Assembly (NCBI GenBank): GCA_964413845.1
Contig: CAYPTJ010000018.1
Coordinates: 1-8,744 of the forward strand
Reading direction: 5' to 3'
From: CAYPTJ01 sp964413845
GTDB lineage: Bacteria; Patescibacteriota; WWE3; 9FT-COMBO-53-11
Length of the DNA stretch: 8,744 nt
Shown here: positions 4,007 through 8,744 of the stretch, one piece after another
How positions within the stretch are numbered: the first letter of the stretch is position 1
Layout: every line of letters starts with the position of its first letter
Program-made: the position numbers and the translations under genes
Notes under the pieces: generated by a model
The model's database searches: none
Seen by the model: only the letters and a program-made list of their open reading frames with translations
Told to the model about the DNA's origin: nothing

Positions 4007-5248
4007 ATATATCTCCTTGATCTTCTCCGCTAATTTATCCGCCGGAACCACCTCCGCCTTGCCGTCAATGCGACGACAGACCTCAACTCCACCAGCCTTG
4101 AGACTCTTGGCAGAAACAACAACCCTTACCGGAACTCCAATCAAATCGGCATCCGCCAATTTAACCCCCGCTGATTCATCCCGATCATCAAAAAGCATTT
4201 CCAAACCCGATTTCTCAGCGGCCTCGTAGATCTGCTCCGCTACCTCCTCTCCCCCCTCAAGGGCAACCAGATGAACATCAAAGGGGGTTAATGTTTTGGG
4301 CCAGATGATTCCCTTCTTGTCATAACTAACTTCAACTACCGCAGCCATTATTCTCCCCAACCCAATTCCATAACAACCCATCACCAGCGGCTTCCTTGTA
4401 CCGCTGCGGTCGGTAAAGTAAGCCTTCATCTTCTCAGAGTAAAGAGTCCCAAGCTTAAATACATGCCCTAACTCAATCGCCGCGGTGGTGAAAACTGCCT
4501 GGCGGCATTGCGGGCAGCCTTTAAGCTCCCCCACCTTGTTTTTGTTGGCAGCAAAATGACAGTGTTCGCAGTAAATCGTGGTATCCTCTCCTGTTTTTGA
4601 GGGAAGCATAAACTCATGCGATTCTGATCCCCCAATTGTTCCGGAAAGAGCTCCAACCACAAGAACCTGAAGACCACAACGGGCAAAAATCCGCTCGTAA
4701 GCTTTGATTACCTTTAGATAATAACGGTCCAAGTCGGCTTCGTTGGCGTGGAAAGAGTAAAGATCCTTCATCATAAACTCCCGTACTCGAAGCAATCCCC
4801 CAGTCGGCCGCAACTCATTACGGAACTTATCTTGAATATGAAAGACGGCCAGGGGCAAGTCTTTATACGAAGAAATAAACCGCCGAGCGAGATCAGTCAC
4901 TACCTCCTCATGAGTCGGGCCAAGGGCAAACTCTCTTCCCCGCCGATCTTTGAATTTAAAAAGTGGGGGATCAATCTCCCCTTTACCGCTCCAGCGGCCG
5001 GTCTCAACCCACTGCTCCTTCTTCTGCAAAGCAGGCATCAAAATCTCCTGTGCTCCAATCGCCTCCATCTCTTCCCGAATGATGTTTTCGATCTTGCGAT
5101 GGACCCGCCAACCCAAAGGCAAAAGGGTGTAAACCCCGGCGAGAAGCTGATCGATGTAGCCCGCTTTGATCAGAAATTTATGCGAGGCCGCCTCGGCGGC
5201 CTTCGGAACTTCCCTAAGAGTCTTGCCGAAAAGCTGCGAATATCTCAT
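3977..5248 (-). CDS. proS: Prolyl-tRNA synthetase, short form lacking the editing domain
   Basis: Class II synthetase that charges tRNA-Pro. The 423 residues show LIKAGYIDQLLAGVYTLLPLGWRV (26-49), the PTHEE substrate loop (111-115), motif 2 KFRNELRP (141-148) with VREFMMKDLYSF (155-166), motif 3 GCYGIGLGR (291-299), and a C-terminal anticodon-binding domain (about 322-413). Typical bacterial ProRS has about 570 residues with an INS (YbaK-like) editing domain between motifs 2 and 3. Here only a short segment with C227, C230, C245 and C248 occupies that place, suggesting a zinc ribbon and no cis editing of Ala-tRNA-Pro. ATG at 5248 is preferred over the TTG codon just before it. The last nine residues (SQETGVSSQ) are encoded by the heptamer array, so they look like a late C-terminal extension. 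Confidence 0.96.
   Translation of the reverse strand: MRYSQLFGKTLREVPKAAEAASHKFLIKAGYIDQLLAGVYTLLPLGWRVHRKIENIIREEMEAIGAQEILMPALQKKEQWVETGRWSGKGEIDPPLFKFKDRRGREFALGPTHEEVVTDLARRFISSYKDLPLAVFHIQDKFRNELRPTGGLLRVREFMMKDLYSFHANEADLDRYYLKVIKAYERIFARCGLQVLVVGALSGTIGGSESHEFMLPSKTGEDTTIYCEHCHFAANKNKVGELKGCPQCRQAVFTTAAIELGHVFKLGTLYSEKMKAYFTDRSGTRKPLVMGCYGIGLGRIMAAVVEVSYDKKGIIWPKTLTPFDVHLVALEGGEEVAEQIYEAAEKSGLEMLFDDRDESAGVKLADADLIGVPVRVVVSAKSLKAGGVEVCRRIDGKAEVVPADKLAEKIKEIYSQETGVSSQ
4013..4018 (-). promoter_or_regulatory. Displaced Shine-Dalgarno, probably for the HIT gene
   Basis: AAGGAGATATAT on the minus strand lies in the codons just before the array-derived tail of proS. It is a strong ribosome site with no start codon at normal distance; the next gene start is the HIT ATG, 80 bases on. 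Folding of the array on its TAGTC/GACTA closing stem would leave about 11-13 unpaired bases between them. Confidence 0.5.
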
Positions 5249-5289
5249 CAAAAAGAGTTTAACATAACGGCCAAAAACTATTAAATTTG

Positions 5290-5306
5290 CAAACCCGGAG
5301 GGTTTG
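5290..5306 (+). repeat. 17-bp palindrome, copy 1 (upstream of RAYT)
   Basis: CAAACCCGGAGGGTTTG: 7-base arms with a GGA centre, lying 22 bases before the transposase ATG and between it and the divergent proS. It is a perfect match to copies 2, 4 and 5, in the same orientation. Confidence 0.9.
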
Positions 5307-5328
5307 TTCTATCCTTTTAAGCAGTCAA

Positions 5329-6018
5329 ATGACGACAAAACCGAGACACTTTGATCCCCAGCTTTACTACCACATCTTTAATCGAGGCATTGAGAAACGT
5401 CCCACTTTTAAAAATGTAAGGGACTATCAACGCTTTCTCGGAACAGCCCTCTTCTATCGCTACGACCAAAAACTTTCCTATGCTGCCTTTCAACGTCTTG
5501 GCCCCAAAGCCCAGATGTTTTACCGGCAAACAAACCCGGAGGGTTTGTCAAATCAGCAGGTTAGGATCGCTGCCTACTGTTTGATGCCAAACCATTTCCA
5601 CTTCCTTCTTAAACCTATTGAACCTGCTGGCGTCACCAAATTTATTGCCGACGTGACGAATAGTTATACAAAATACTTTAACATCAAAAATGAAAGAACC
5701 GGCTACCTCTTTCAGGGTACCTTTAAGGCCAAAGAGATCAGAAGCGAACCCTCGCTTCTCCAGCTCAGTCGCTACATTCACCTCAACCCCATTCCTCCCT
5801 CAAAAACAAACCCGGAGGGTTCGTTGAAGCAGCTAAAAGAATATCCTTATAGTTCCTATCCGGAGTGGGTTGGGCTAAGAGAACCTTATCTTATCGACAA
5901 AGAGGAAGCCGTGAAATGGGGCGAGTGCTGCGGTGGTCCAGAAAAATATCGCGAGTTTGTCGAAGCAAAAGTTGAAAAAGACTCCGCCCTAGGCATTGAA
6001 GACTTAATCCTCGAATAA
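5329..6018 (+). CDS. REP-associated tyrosine (Y1/HUH) transposase, RAYT type
   Basis: A 229-residue single-strand transposase of the IS200-like TnpA_REP group, which nicks and joins DNA at palindromic REP-type hairpins. Landmarks: YYHIFNRGIEKRPTF (13-27); AAYCLMPNHFHFLLKP (81-96) with the HUH metal site His89-Phe-His91; NSYTKYFN (111-118) with the likely nucleophile Tyr113 or Tyr116; GYLFQGTFKAKEI (125-137); SRYIHLNPI (147-155); YPYSSY. ATG at 5329 is chosen because family sequence starts there; a TTG 42 bases upstream would translate the flanking repeat. The ORF is intact. It contains two in-frame copies of the palindrome that also flanks it, read as TNPEG at residues 68-72 and 160-164. It is the only plus-strand gene here, divergent from proS and convergent with the ArsA-like gene. 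No good Shine-Dalgarno is seen. Confidence 0.93.
   Translation: MTTKPRHFDPQLYYHIFNRGIEKRPTFKNVRDYQRFLGTALFYRYDQKLSYAAFQRLGPKAQMFYRQTNPEGLSNQQVRIAAYCLMPNHFHFLLKPIEPAGVTKFIADVTNSYTKYFNIKNERTGYLFQGTFKAKEIRSEPSLLQLSRYIHLNPIPPSKTNPEGSLKQLKEYPYSSYPEWVGLREPYLIDKEEAVKWGECCGGPEKYREFVEAKVEKDSALGIEDLILE
5531..5547 (+). repeat. 17-bp palindrome, copy 2 (inside RAYT)
   Basis: A perfect CAAACCCGGAGGGTTTG, read in frame as QTNPEGL (residues 67-73) in a variable loop just before the HUH motif. Confidence 0.9.
5807..5823 (+). repeat. 17-bp palindrome, copy 3 (inside RAYT)
   Basis: One mismatch to the other copies (GGGTTCG for GGGTTTG). It is read in the same frame as copy 2 (KTNPEGS, residues 159-165), in the loop between HLNP and YPYSSY. 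That loop is several residues longer than usual for the family. Confidence 0.85.
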
Positions 6019-6019
6019 A

Positions 6020-6036
6020 CAAACCCGGAGGGTTTG
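6020..6036 (+). repeat. 17-bp palindrome, copy 4 (directly after RAYT)
   Basis: A perfect copy starting two bases after the transposase stop codon. Like copy 2 it is followed by TCAA. With copy 1 it brackets the transposase gene in the same orientation. Confidence 0.9.
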
Positions 6037-6050
6037 TCAATTTTCCTTTT

Positions 6051-6084
6051 CTAAAAAAATCCTTCAGCCAATGGCTGAAGGATT
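6051..6084 (-). terminator. Intrinsic terminator of the ArsA-like gene
   Basis: AATCCTTCAGCC (6058-6069) and GGCTGAAGGATT (6073-6084) form a perfect 12-base stem with a 3-base loop. On the minus strand the stem is followed by seven T residues. It overlaps the stop codon of the ATPase gene. The plus-strand side lacks a T-run, so it serves the minus-strand gene. Confidence 0.92.
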
Positions 6085-6973
6085 AATTGGTGAAAAGAAT
6101 CTTCTCTACCTCTTTTAGTCTCTCTATTCCCCGAATCTCGTAAGGAAAAAGGGGCAAGAGTCGGCAGGGCTTCCCATACCCCGCTATCTCTTGGATATGG
6201 CCCCGCTGCATCAGCATTCGACCTCGGAGAAACTCAGAATCCGGCTCCTGAATCACCTGGTTGATGATCACCCGGTCAATCTCCAAGCCGTAGCGCCGAA
6301 GCTCAGCAAAGATTCCATCAAGCTGGCGCACCGCCAAGGCCTCAGGGATGGCAACGAAGTTAAACTCAACTCCAGTCCTAAGGAACTCCATATCTTTCCG
6401 GGCGCGCTCTTCCCACCCCCGCATCACTTCCATGAGGGAACGCTTCTTCTCTTTTCCCCGCGTAACTTTGGAAGCGAGATATAGCCGGCCTCTGGGCTCC
6501 AGATGCTGGGAAGCAAGCGTCGATTGCATCCCGAGTAGTCTTAGCGTCTGCCCTGCGGGGGCGGTGTCCCAGACGATCGTCTCGTACTCCCCCGATTCGC
6601 TGAGCTCCTTAATGTAATCAACCATGAACTCATCCATAAGCCCAGGCAGGATGGCGGCAGCGAGATCGACAAACTCCTGATAGCCGATCTTAAAAAGAAC
6701 GGAAAAAACGTCATAAGCGTCGGAGCCGAAATCCTCGTCCCAAAGTTTCTTAACCGCCTCATAGCTGATCTCATGAAGATAAAGCCCTTTGGTAACCTTA
6801 ACAACCTTCCCTCCACTCTCAATCTCAAAGATATCGCGAAGCGAGGGAGTAAGATCAGTAGAGAGGATCAGGGTCTTCTTTCTCGCAACGGCGTAATGAA
6901 GGGCGGTAGCGGCGGCACAGGTCGTCTTCCCTACCCCGCCTTTGCCGCAGAACATTGATACTCGCTTTCCCAC
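6083..6973 (-). CDS. ArsA/GET3-family ATPase, single domain
   Basis: A 296-residue P-loop ATPase of the ArsA/GET3 branch of the SIMIBI class. Deviant Walker A CGKGGVGKTT with signature Lys11 (9-18); switch I STDLTPSLRDIF (38-49) with Asp40; switch II WDTAPAGQTLRLL (135-147), matching the family DTAPTGHTLRLL with His replaced by Gln; a C-terminal LPLFPYEIRGIERL (273-286) adenine-loop motif. Such proteins act as dimers in arsenite export or in tail-anchored protein targeting. No arsB, arsR or metal-binding Cys cluster is visible, so arsenic resistance is not supported; a chaperone or targeting role for membrane proteins is only possible. GTG start with AAGGGAGGAG ending 6-8 bases upstream. It has its own promoter (7004-7032) and terminator, so it is a one-gene unit. 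Confidence 0.9.
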   Translation of the reverse strand: MGKRVSMFCGKGGVGKTTCAAATALHYAVARKKTLILSTDLTPSLRDIFEIESGGKVVKVTKGLYLHEISYEAVKKLWDEDFGSDAYDVFSVLFKIGYQEFVDLAAAILPGLMDEFMVDYIKELSESGEYETIVWDTAPAGQTLRLLGMQSTLASQHLEPRGRLYLASKVTRGKEKKRSLMEVMRGWEERARKDMEFLRTGVEFNFVAIPEALAVRQLDGIFAELRRYGLEIDRVIINQVIQEPDSEFLRGRMLMQRGHIQEIAGYGKPCRLLPLFPYEIRGIERLKEVEKILFTN

Positions 6974-7003
6974 CGCTCTCTCCTCCCTTATAGGATTAAT
7001 TCA

Positions 7004-7032
7004 AGAATAACGCGACGTCGTTCAGCTGTCAA
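7004..7032 (-). promoter_or_regulatory. Sigma-70 type promoter of the ArsA-like gene
   Basis: On the minus strand a perfect -35 TTGACA (7027-7032) is followed after exactly 17 bases by TATTCT (7004-7009, 4/6 to consensus). The Shine-Dalgarno (6981-6987) and GTG start follow within 35 bases. The spacer holds the 8-base perfect palindrome CGACGTCG (7013-7020), a possible operator. Confidence 0.7.
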
Positions 7033-7043
7033 ACGAACTAAAA

Positions 7044-7060
7044 CAAACCCGGAGGGTTTG
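7044..7060 (+). repeat. 17-bp palindrome, copy 5 (between ATPase and inhibitor genes)
   Basis: A perfect copy about 1 kb from the other four, in the same orientation. On the minus strand its stem is followed by TTTTAG, so it could also act as a weak terminator for the gene at 7117-7593. Confidence 0.88.
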
Positions 7061-7072
7061 CGCGGTTTGTTC

Positions 7073-7110
7073 CACCTCCGAGGTGAAAATTCCCCGACAC
7101 CTCGGAGGTG
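7073..7110. repeat. Paired palindromes, inverted with respect to each other
   Basis: CACCTCCGAGGTG (7073-7085) and CACCTCGGAGGTG (7098-7110) are perfect reverse complements. Each is also nearly self-palindromic around a single central base, with 12 bases between them. The DNA or RNA could form either one 13-base stem or two separate 6-base hairpins. It lies just after the stop of the 7117-7593 gene. No T-run follows, so it is not called as a terminator. Confidence 0.85.
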
Positions 7111-7116
7111 TTTCTA

Positions 7117-7593
7117 TCATGGTCTCCCAATGTTGGAGATAATAGTGTTTATCTCCCCGATGATGCGCCAGAGTCCCTCAGGAGCATCGGCGCCGTCCAT
7201 CACTGTTACCGCCGTTCCCTTACCTTCACCAAAAACAACGATCCGGTAGGTGAAGCGATCGCAACAGAGGTTCTGAGGAAAGTACCGCTCCTCGAAGGAG
7301 AAGAAACCTTCCTTCTCGATAAGCTTTAGAAGGTCGGCCACGGCCTGGGCTCCGATGTTTCCGGTCCATGCCCTACCACGGTCGCCGGTTGTCAAATCAC
7401 GACCTTCTATGAGCCCGTTGTCATAGATGAGCCATCTTTCGTCAACCCCAGCAAAGCCTCCGCTTTTCTGGTAGTTGATAACCAAAACCCGCTCCTCGGG
7501 AGCCCGAGTCTTATTCTCGAAATAAATGAGCCCGTAGGCCAACAGACCAGCAAAGATCAAAAGACCAATTATGAAAAGTGCCTTTTTAACCAA
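7117..7593 (-). CDS. Membrane-anchored emfourin-like protein (possible metalloprotease inhibitor)
   Basis: A 158-residue protein with an N-terminal membrane anchor (about 5-24, short Lys-rich start, no obvious cleavage site), so the rest is probably outside the membrane. The outer part resembles the emfourin family of M4-protease inhibitors: INYQKSGGFAGV (39-50), a helix ADLLKLIEKEGFFSF (86-100), then DRFTYRIVVF (112-121) and a final APEGLWRIIGEINTI helix. A Cys-Cys pair (110-111) is unusual. The match is from memory of the family pattern and not proven. TTG start with AAGGAGG (7599-7605) 5 bases upstream; the start block copies that of the gene before it, 27 bases away. It is likely in one transcript with the chagasin-type inhibitor and rseP. 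Confidence 0.7.
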   Translation of the reverse strand: MVKKALFIIGLLIFAGLLAYGLIYFENKTRAPEERVLVINYQKSGGFAGVDERWLIYDNGLIEGRDLTTGDRGRAWTGNIGAQAVADLLKLIEKEGFFSFEERYFPQNLCCDRFTYRIVVFGEGKGTAVTVMDGADAPEGLWRIIGEINTIISNIGRP

Positions 7594-7607
7594 AGCCCCC
7601 TCCTTCT
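7583..7607 (-). promoter_or_regulatory. Shared start block, copy 2 (emfourin-like gene)
   Basis: Twenty-five bases covering AAGGAGG, a GGGCT spacer, the TTG start and GTTAAAAA. They match 8069-8093 at 24 of 25 positions. The single difference is in the start codon itself (TTG here, GTG there). Confidence 0.85.
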
Positions 7608-7620
7608 TCTATCAGCTCTA

Positions 7621-8079
7621 TTAGCGCGGAAGCAGACTTGCTGATTGGACCACTATCTGGACGGTGAGAGTTTTCGCCGGCTCGACATCCTCCTCCCAAG
7701 AGCGAGTATACTCCAAGTGCAGGATAGTAGTACCTGGCGATTGGGCCTGGAAATACCAGATCGCCTCACCCCCAACACCCATCTGGCCGGCTACATGCTC
7801 GCGAGGCACATATTTATAGAGTTCAAGCTTCAAAACTGCCTCATCAAACTCTCCCAGCTGCCAAGAATACCCCGTGGTTGGGTTGGTTTCTAAGGTAAGG
7901 ATCAAAAGCTGGCCTGAGAGGATGTAGCCTGGTGCATGGAGGATTACCTCCCCACCATCAGCCTCGATACCAATCTCCTGCGGCTCCAGCTCCAACATCC
8001 CTAAGAAAGCAAGAATCACCAGAAGAATCCCCAGAACGAGCGCCACAAGCCCAGCTATCAGTATTAATTTTTTAACCAC
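7621..8079 (-). CDS. Membrane-anchored chagasin-type (I42) cysteine protease inhibitor
   Basis: A 152-residue protein with an N-terminal membrane anchor (about 5-28) and an Ig-like I42 domain. All three inhibitor loops of the chagasin family are visible: NPTTGYSW (66-73), MGVGGE (100-105, family GxGG), and TRSWE (125-129, family RPW). In known members these loops wedge into the active site of papain-family cysteine proteases. GTG at 8079 is chosen over the ATG 48 bases upstream. It has AAGGAGG 5 bases before it, the protein then starts MVKKLILIAG like its neighbour (MVKKALFIIG), and the longer start would put 16 polar residues before the anchor. It lies 59 bases after rseP. The target protease is not known; it could be secreted by other cells. 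Confidence 0.9.
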   Translation of the reverse strand: MVKKLILIAGLVALVLGILLVILAFLGMLELEPQEIGIEADGGEVILHAPGYILSGQLLILTLETNPTTGYSWQLGEFDEAVLKLELYKYVPREHVAGQMGVGGEAIWYFQAQSPGTTILHLEYTRSWEEDVEPAKTLTVQIVVQSASLLPR

Positions 8080-8093
8080 AGCCCCCTCCTTCT
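8069..8093 (-). promoter_or_regulatory. Shared start block, copy 1 (chagasin-type gene)
   Basis: This is the partner of 7583-7607: the same Shine-Dalgarno, spacer and first codons with one difference. It fixes the GTG at 8079 as the start. Confidence 0.85.
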
Positions 8094-8138
8094 CTAAAAT
8101 CTGCTTAGATATTACCACCAAAGCCATAACCCCACAAG

Positions 8139-8744
8139 TCAGAAGAATGTCTGGATATCGTGGATGGTAAGAAGGATCATCAAGATGATAAGAAAAGCAA
8201 AGCCGAGGCTGTTGGCAAACTGTTCGGTCTCAACGGAAGTTTTCTTCCCTCGGATGATCTCCACCGCCACAAAAAGGAGCCGTCCTCCATCAAGAGCGGG
8301 AATCGGAAAAAGATTAACTACCACCAGATTCACCGAGAGAAGAGCGATAAACTGGAGAAAGATTTTAAGGCCGTAAGCAGCGTAAGTCTCGGTCAAGGCA
8401 AAGATTGCTACCGGTCCCCCAAGCAAAACTGCTTTCCCCTGGACGAGATCTCCGACAAGTTTAAAAGCAAAGCGTACCATCTCTCCAACCGTTTTCGCTG
8501 CCTCGGCAAAAGCGGTGAAAGGAGCCCTCCATACCGCCGTCTTTTGATACAAAACGGCAGTTGAGACCACAAACCCCAGTGGTCCCTCGCCGGAGGGAGG
8601 ATTAGCGCGCGGCACCGCCGCCGCCAATCGCGTTTTTCCCTCATGTTCAACTTCCATAACCGTTAGCTTCCCGGCATTCTTTTCCGCCAAAGTGACAAGC
8701 TCATCGGCAGTTTCCACCTTCTCCCCCTCAAAACTTAAGATGTG
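8139..8744 (-). CDS. rseP: RseP-type site-2 metalloprotease (M50), C-terminal part
   Basis: An intramembrane zinc protease that cuts membrane-embedded segments of anti-sigma factors or remnant signal peptides. The 201 visible residues, entering in frame from the right edge, hold the second half of a PDZ domain (ILSFEGEKVETADELVTLAEKN), a beta-rich stretch with RLAAAVPRANP, the GGPVAIFALTETYAAYG segment, and the membrane helix with NLFPIPALDGGRLL. This last carries the Asp that completes the zinc site. A final hydrophobic helix ends the protein. The HExxH motif would lie beyond the window. The ORF stays open to the window end, so the GTG near 8717 is not its start. In many bacteria proS follows rseP directly; here they are about 2.9 kb apart. 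Confidence 0.93.
   Translation of the reverse strand, partial: HILSFEGEKVETADELVTLAEKNAGKLTVMEVEHEGKTRLAAAVPRANPPSGEGPLGFVVSTAVLYQKTAVWRAPFTAFAEAAKTVGEMVRFAFKLVGDLVQGKAVLLGGPVAIFALTETYAAYGLKIFLQFIALLSVNLVVVNLFPIPALDGGRLLFVAVEIIRGKKTSVETEQFANSLGFAFLIILMILLTIHDIQTFF

Noticed and set aside
4748..5284. 178-codon plus-strand open frame
   Set aside because: It lies wholly opposite proS, which is a clear conserved gene. Its translation has no family features and no ribosome site.
5287..5328. TTG start of the transposase 42 bases upstream
   Set aside because: The extra 14 residues are mostly translated palindrome; family similarity begins at the ATG at 5329.
5290..6036. CRISPR array, because of regularly recurring short palindromes
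   Set aside because: The repeats are 17 bases, the spacing is 213-276 bases, and the intervals are mostly transposase coding sequence. No cas genes are present.
6083..6973. MinD/ParA-type partition ATPase
   Set aside because: The DTAPAGQTLRLL switch II and the C-terminal PYEIRGIERL motif fit ArsA/GET3, and there is no MinD amphipathic tail.
8080..8127. Longer ATG start for the chagasin-type gene
   Set aside because: It would place 16 extra residues before the membrane anchor and read through the Shine-Dalgarno shared with the neighbouring gene. The GTG at 8079 fits better.
8160..8564. 134-codon plus-strand open frame
   Set aside because: Antisense to the conserved RseP coding sequence; the translation is low in hydrophobic and family-like content.

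Overview
The window looks like a chromosomal stretch of a Candidate Phyla Radiation (Patescibacteria) bacterium. This is inferred from gene content and style, not from a database match. The proteins are short versions of housekeeping families (a ProRS without its editing domain, a stripped-down YbeY, a 66-residue S21). There are many short palindromes inside and between genes, and a REP-associated transposase. TGA is used as an ordinary stop in several genes (ybeY, yqeY, rseP, emfourin-like), so the UGA-glycine code of Gracilibacteria/Absconditabacteria does not apply. All genes except the transposase lie on the minus strand, so transcription runs from high to low coordinates.

Layout in transcription order. 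8744-7117: the C-terminal part of an RseP-type site-2 protease, then two small membrane-anchored proteins that look like protease inhibitors (a chagasin-type I42 inhibitor and an emfourin-like protein) sharing an almost identical translation start block. 6973-6083: a single-domain ArsA/GET3-type ATPase with its own promoter and intrinsic terminator. 5329-6018 (plus strand): a Y1/HUH transposase of the RAYT group, flanked and internally interrupted by copies of one 17-bp palindrome. 5248-2095: proS, a HIT-family protein, rpsU, yqeY, ybeY and a small membrane protein, all translation or RNA-maturation related. 1912-1436: an unrecognised ORF with its own Shine-Dalgarno and terminator. 1366-1: pth, and the N-terminal 232 residues of dnaX.

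The most unusual signals are in the repeats. (i) Degenerate arrays with a 7-base period sit exactly between a good Shine-Dalgarno and the start codon of both the HIT gene and rpsU. Each array is partly self-complementary, so folding could bring the Shine-Dalgarno back to normal distance. (ii) A palindromic element is read in the same frame in Pth and in the small membrane protein, with a compensatory base pair. (iii) The RAYT gene carries two in-frame copies of the palindrome that flanks it. (iv) YbeY carries an Arg-rich insert made of short hairpin repeats and has a shifted third metal-binding His. (v) The inhibitor, ATPase and transposase block separates rseP from proS, which are commonly neighbours in bacteria.

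No tRNA, rRNA or CRISPR array was seen. No stretch over 300 bases lacks a gene.
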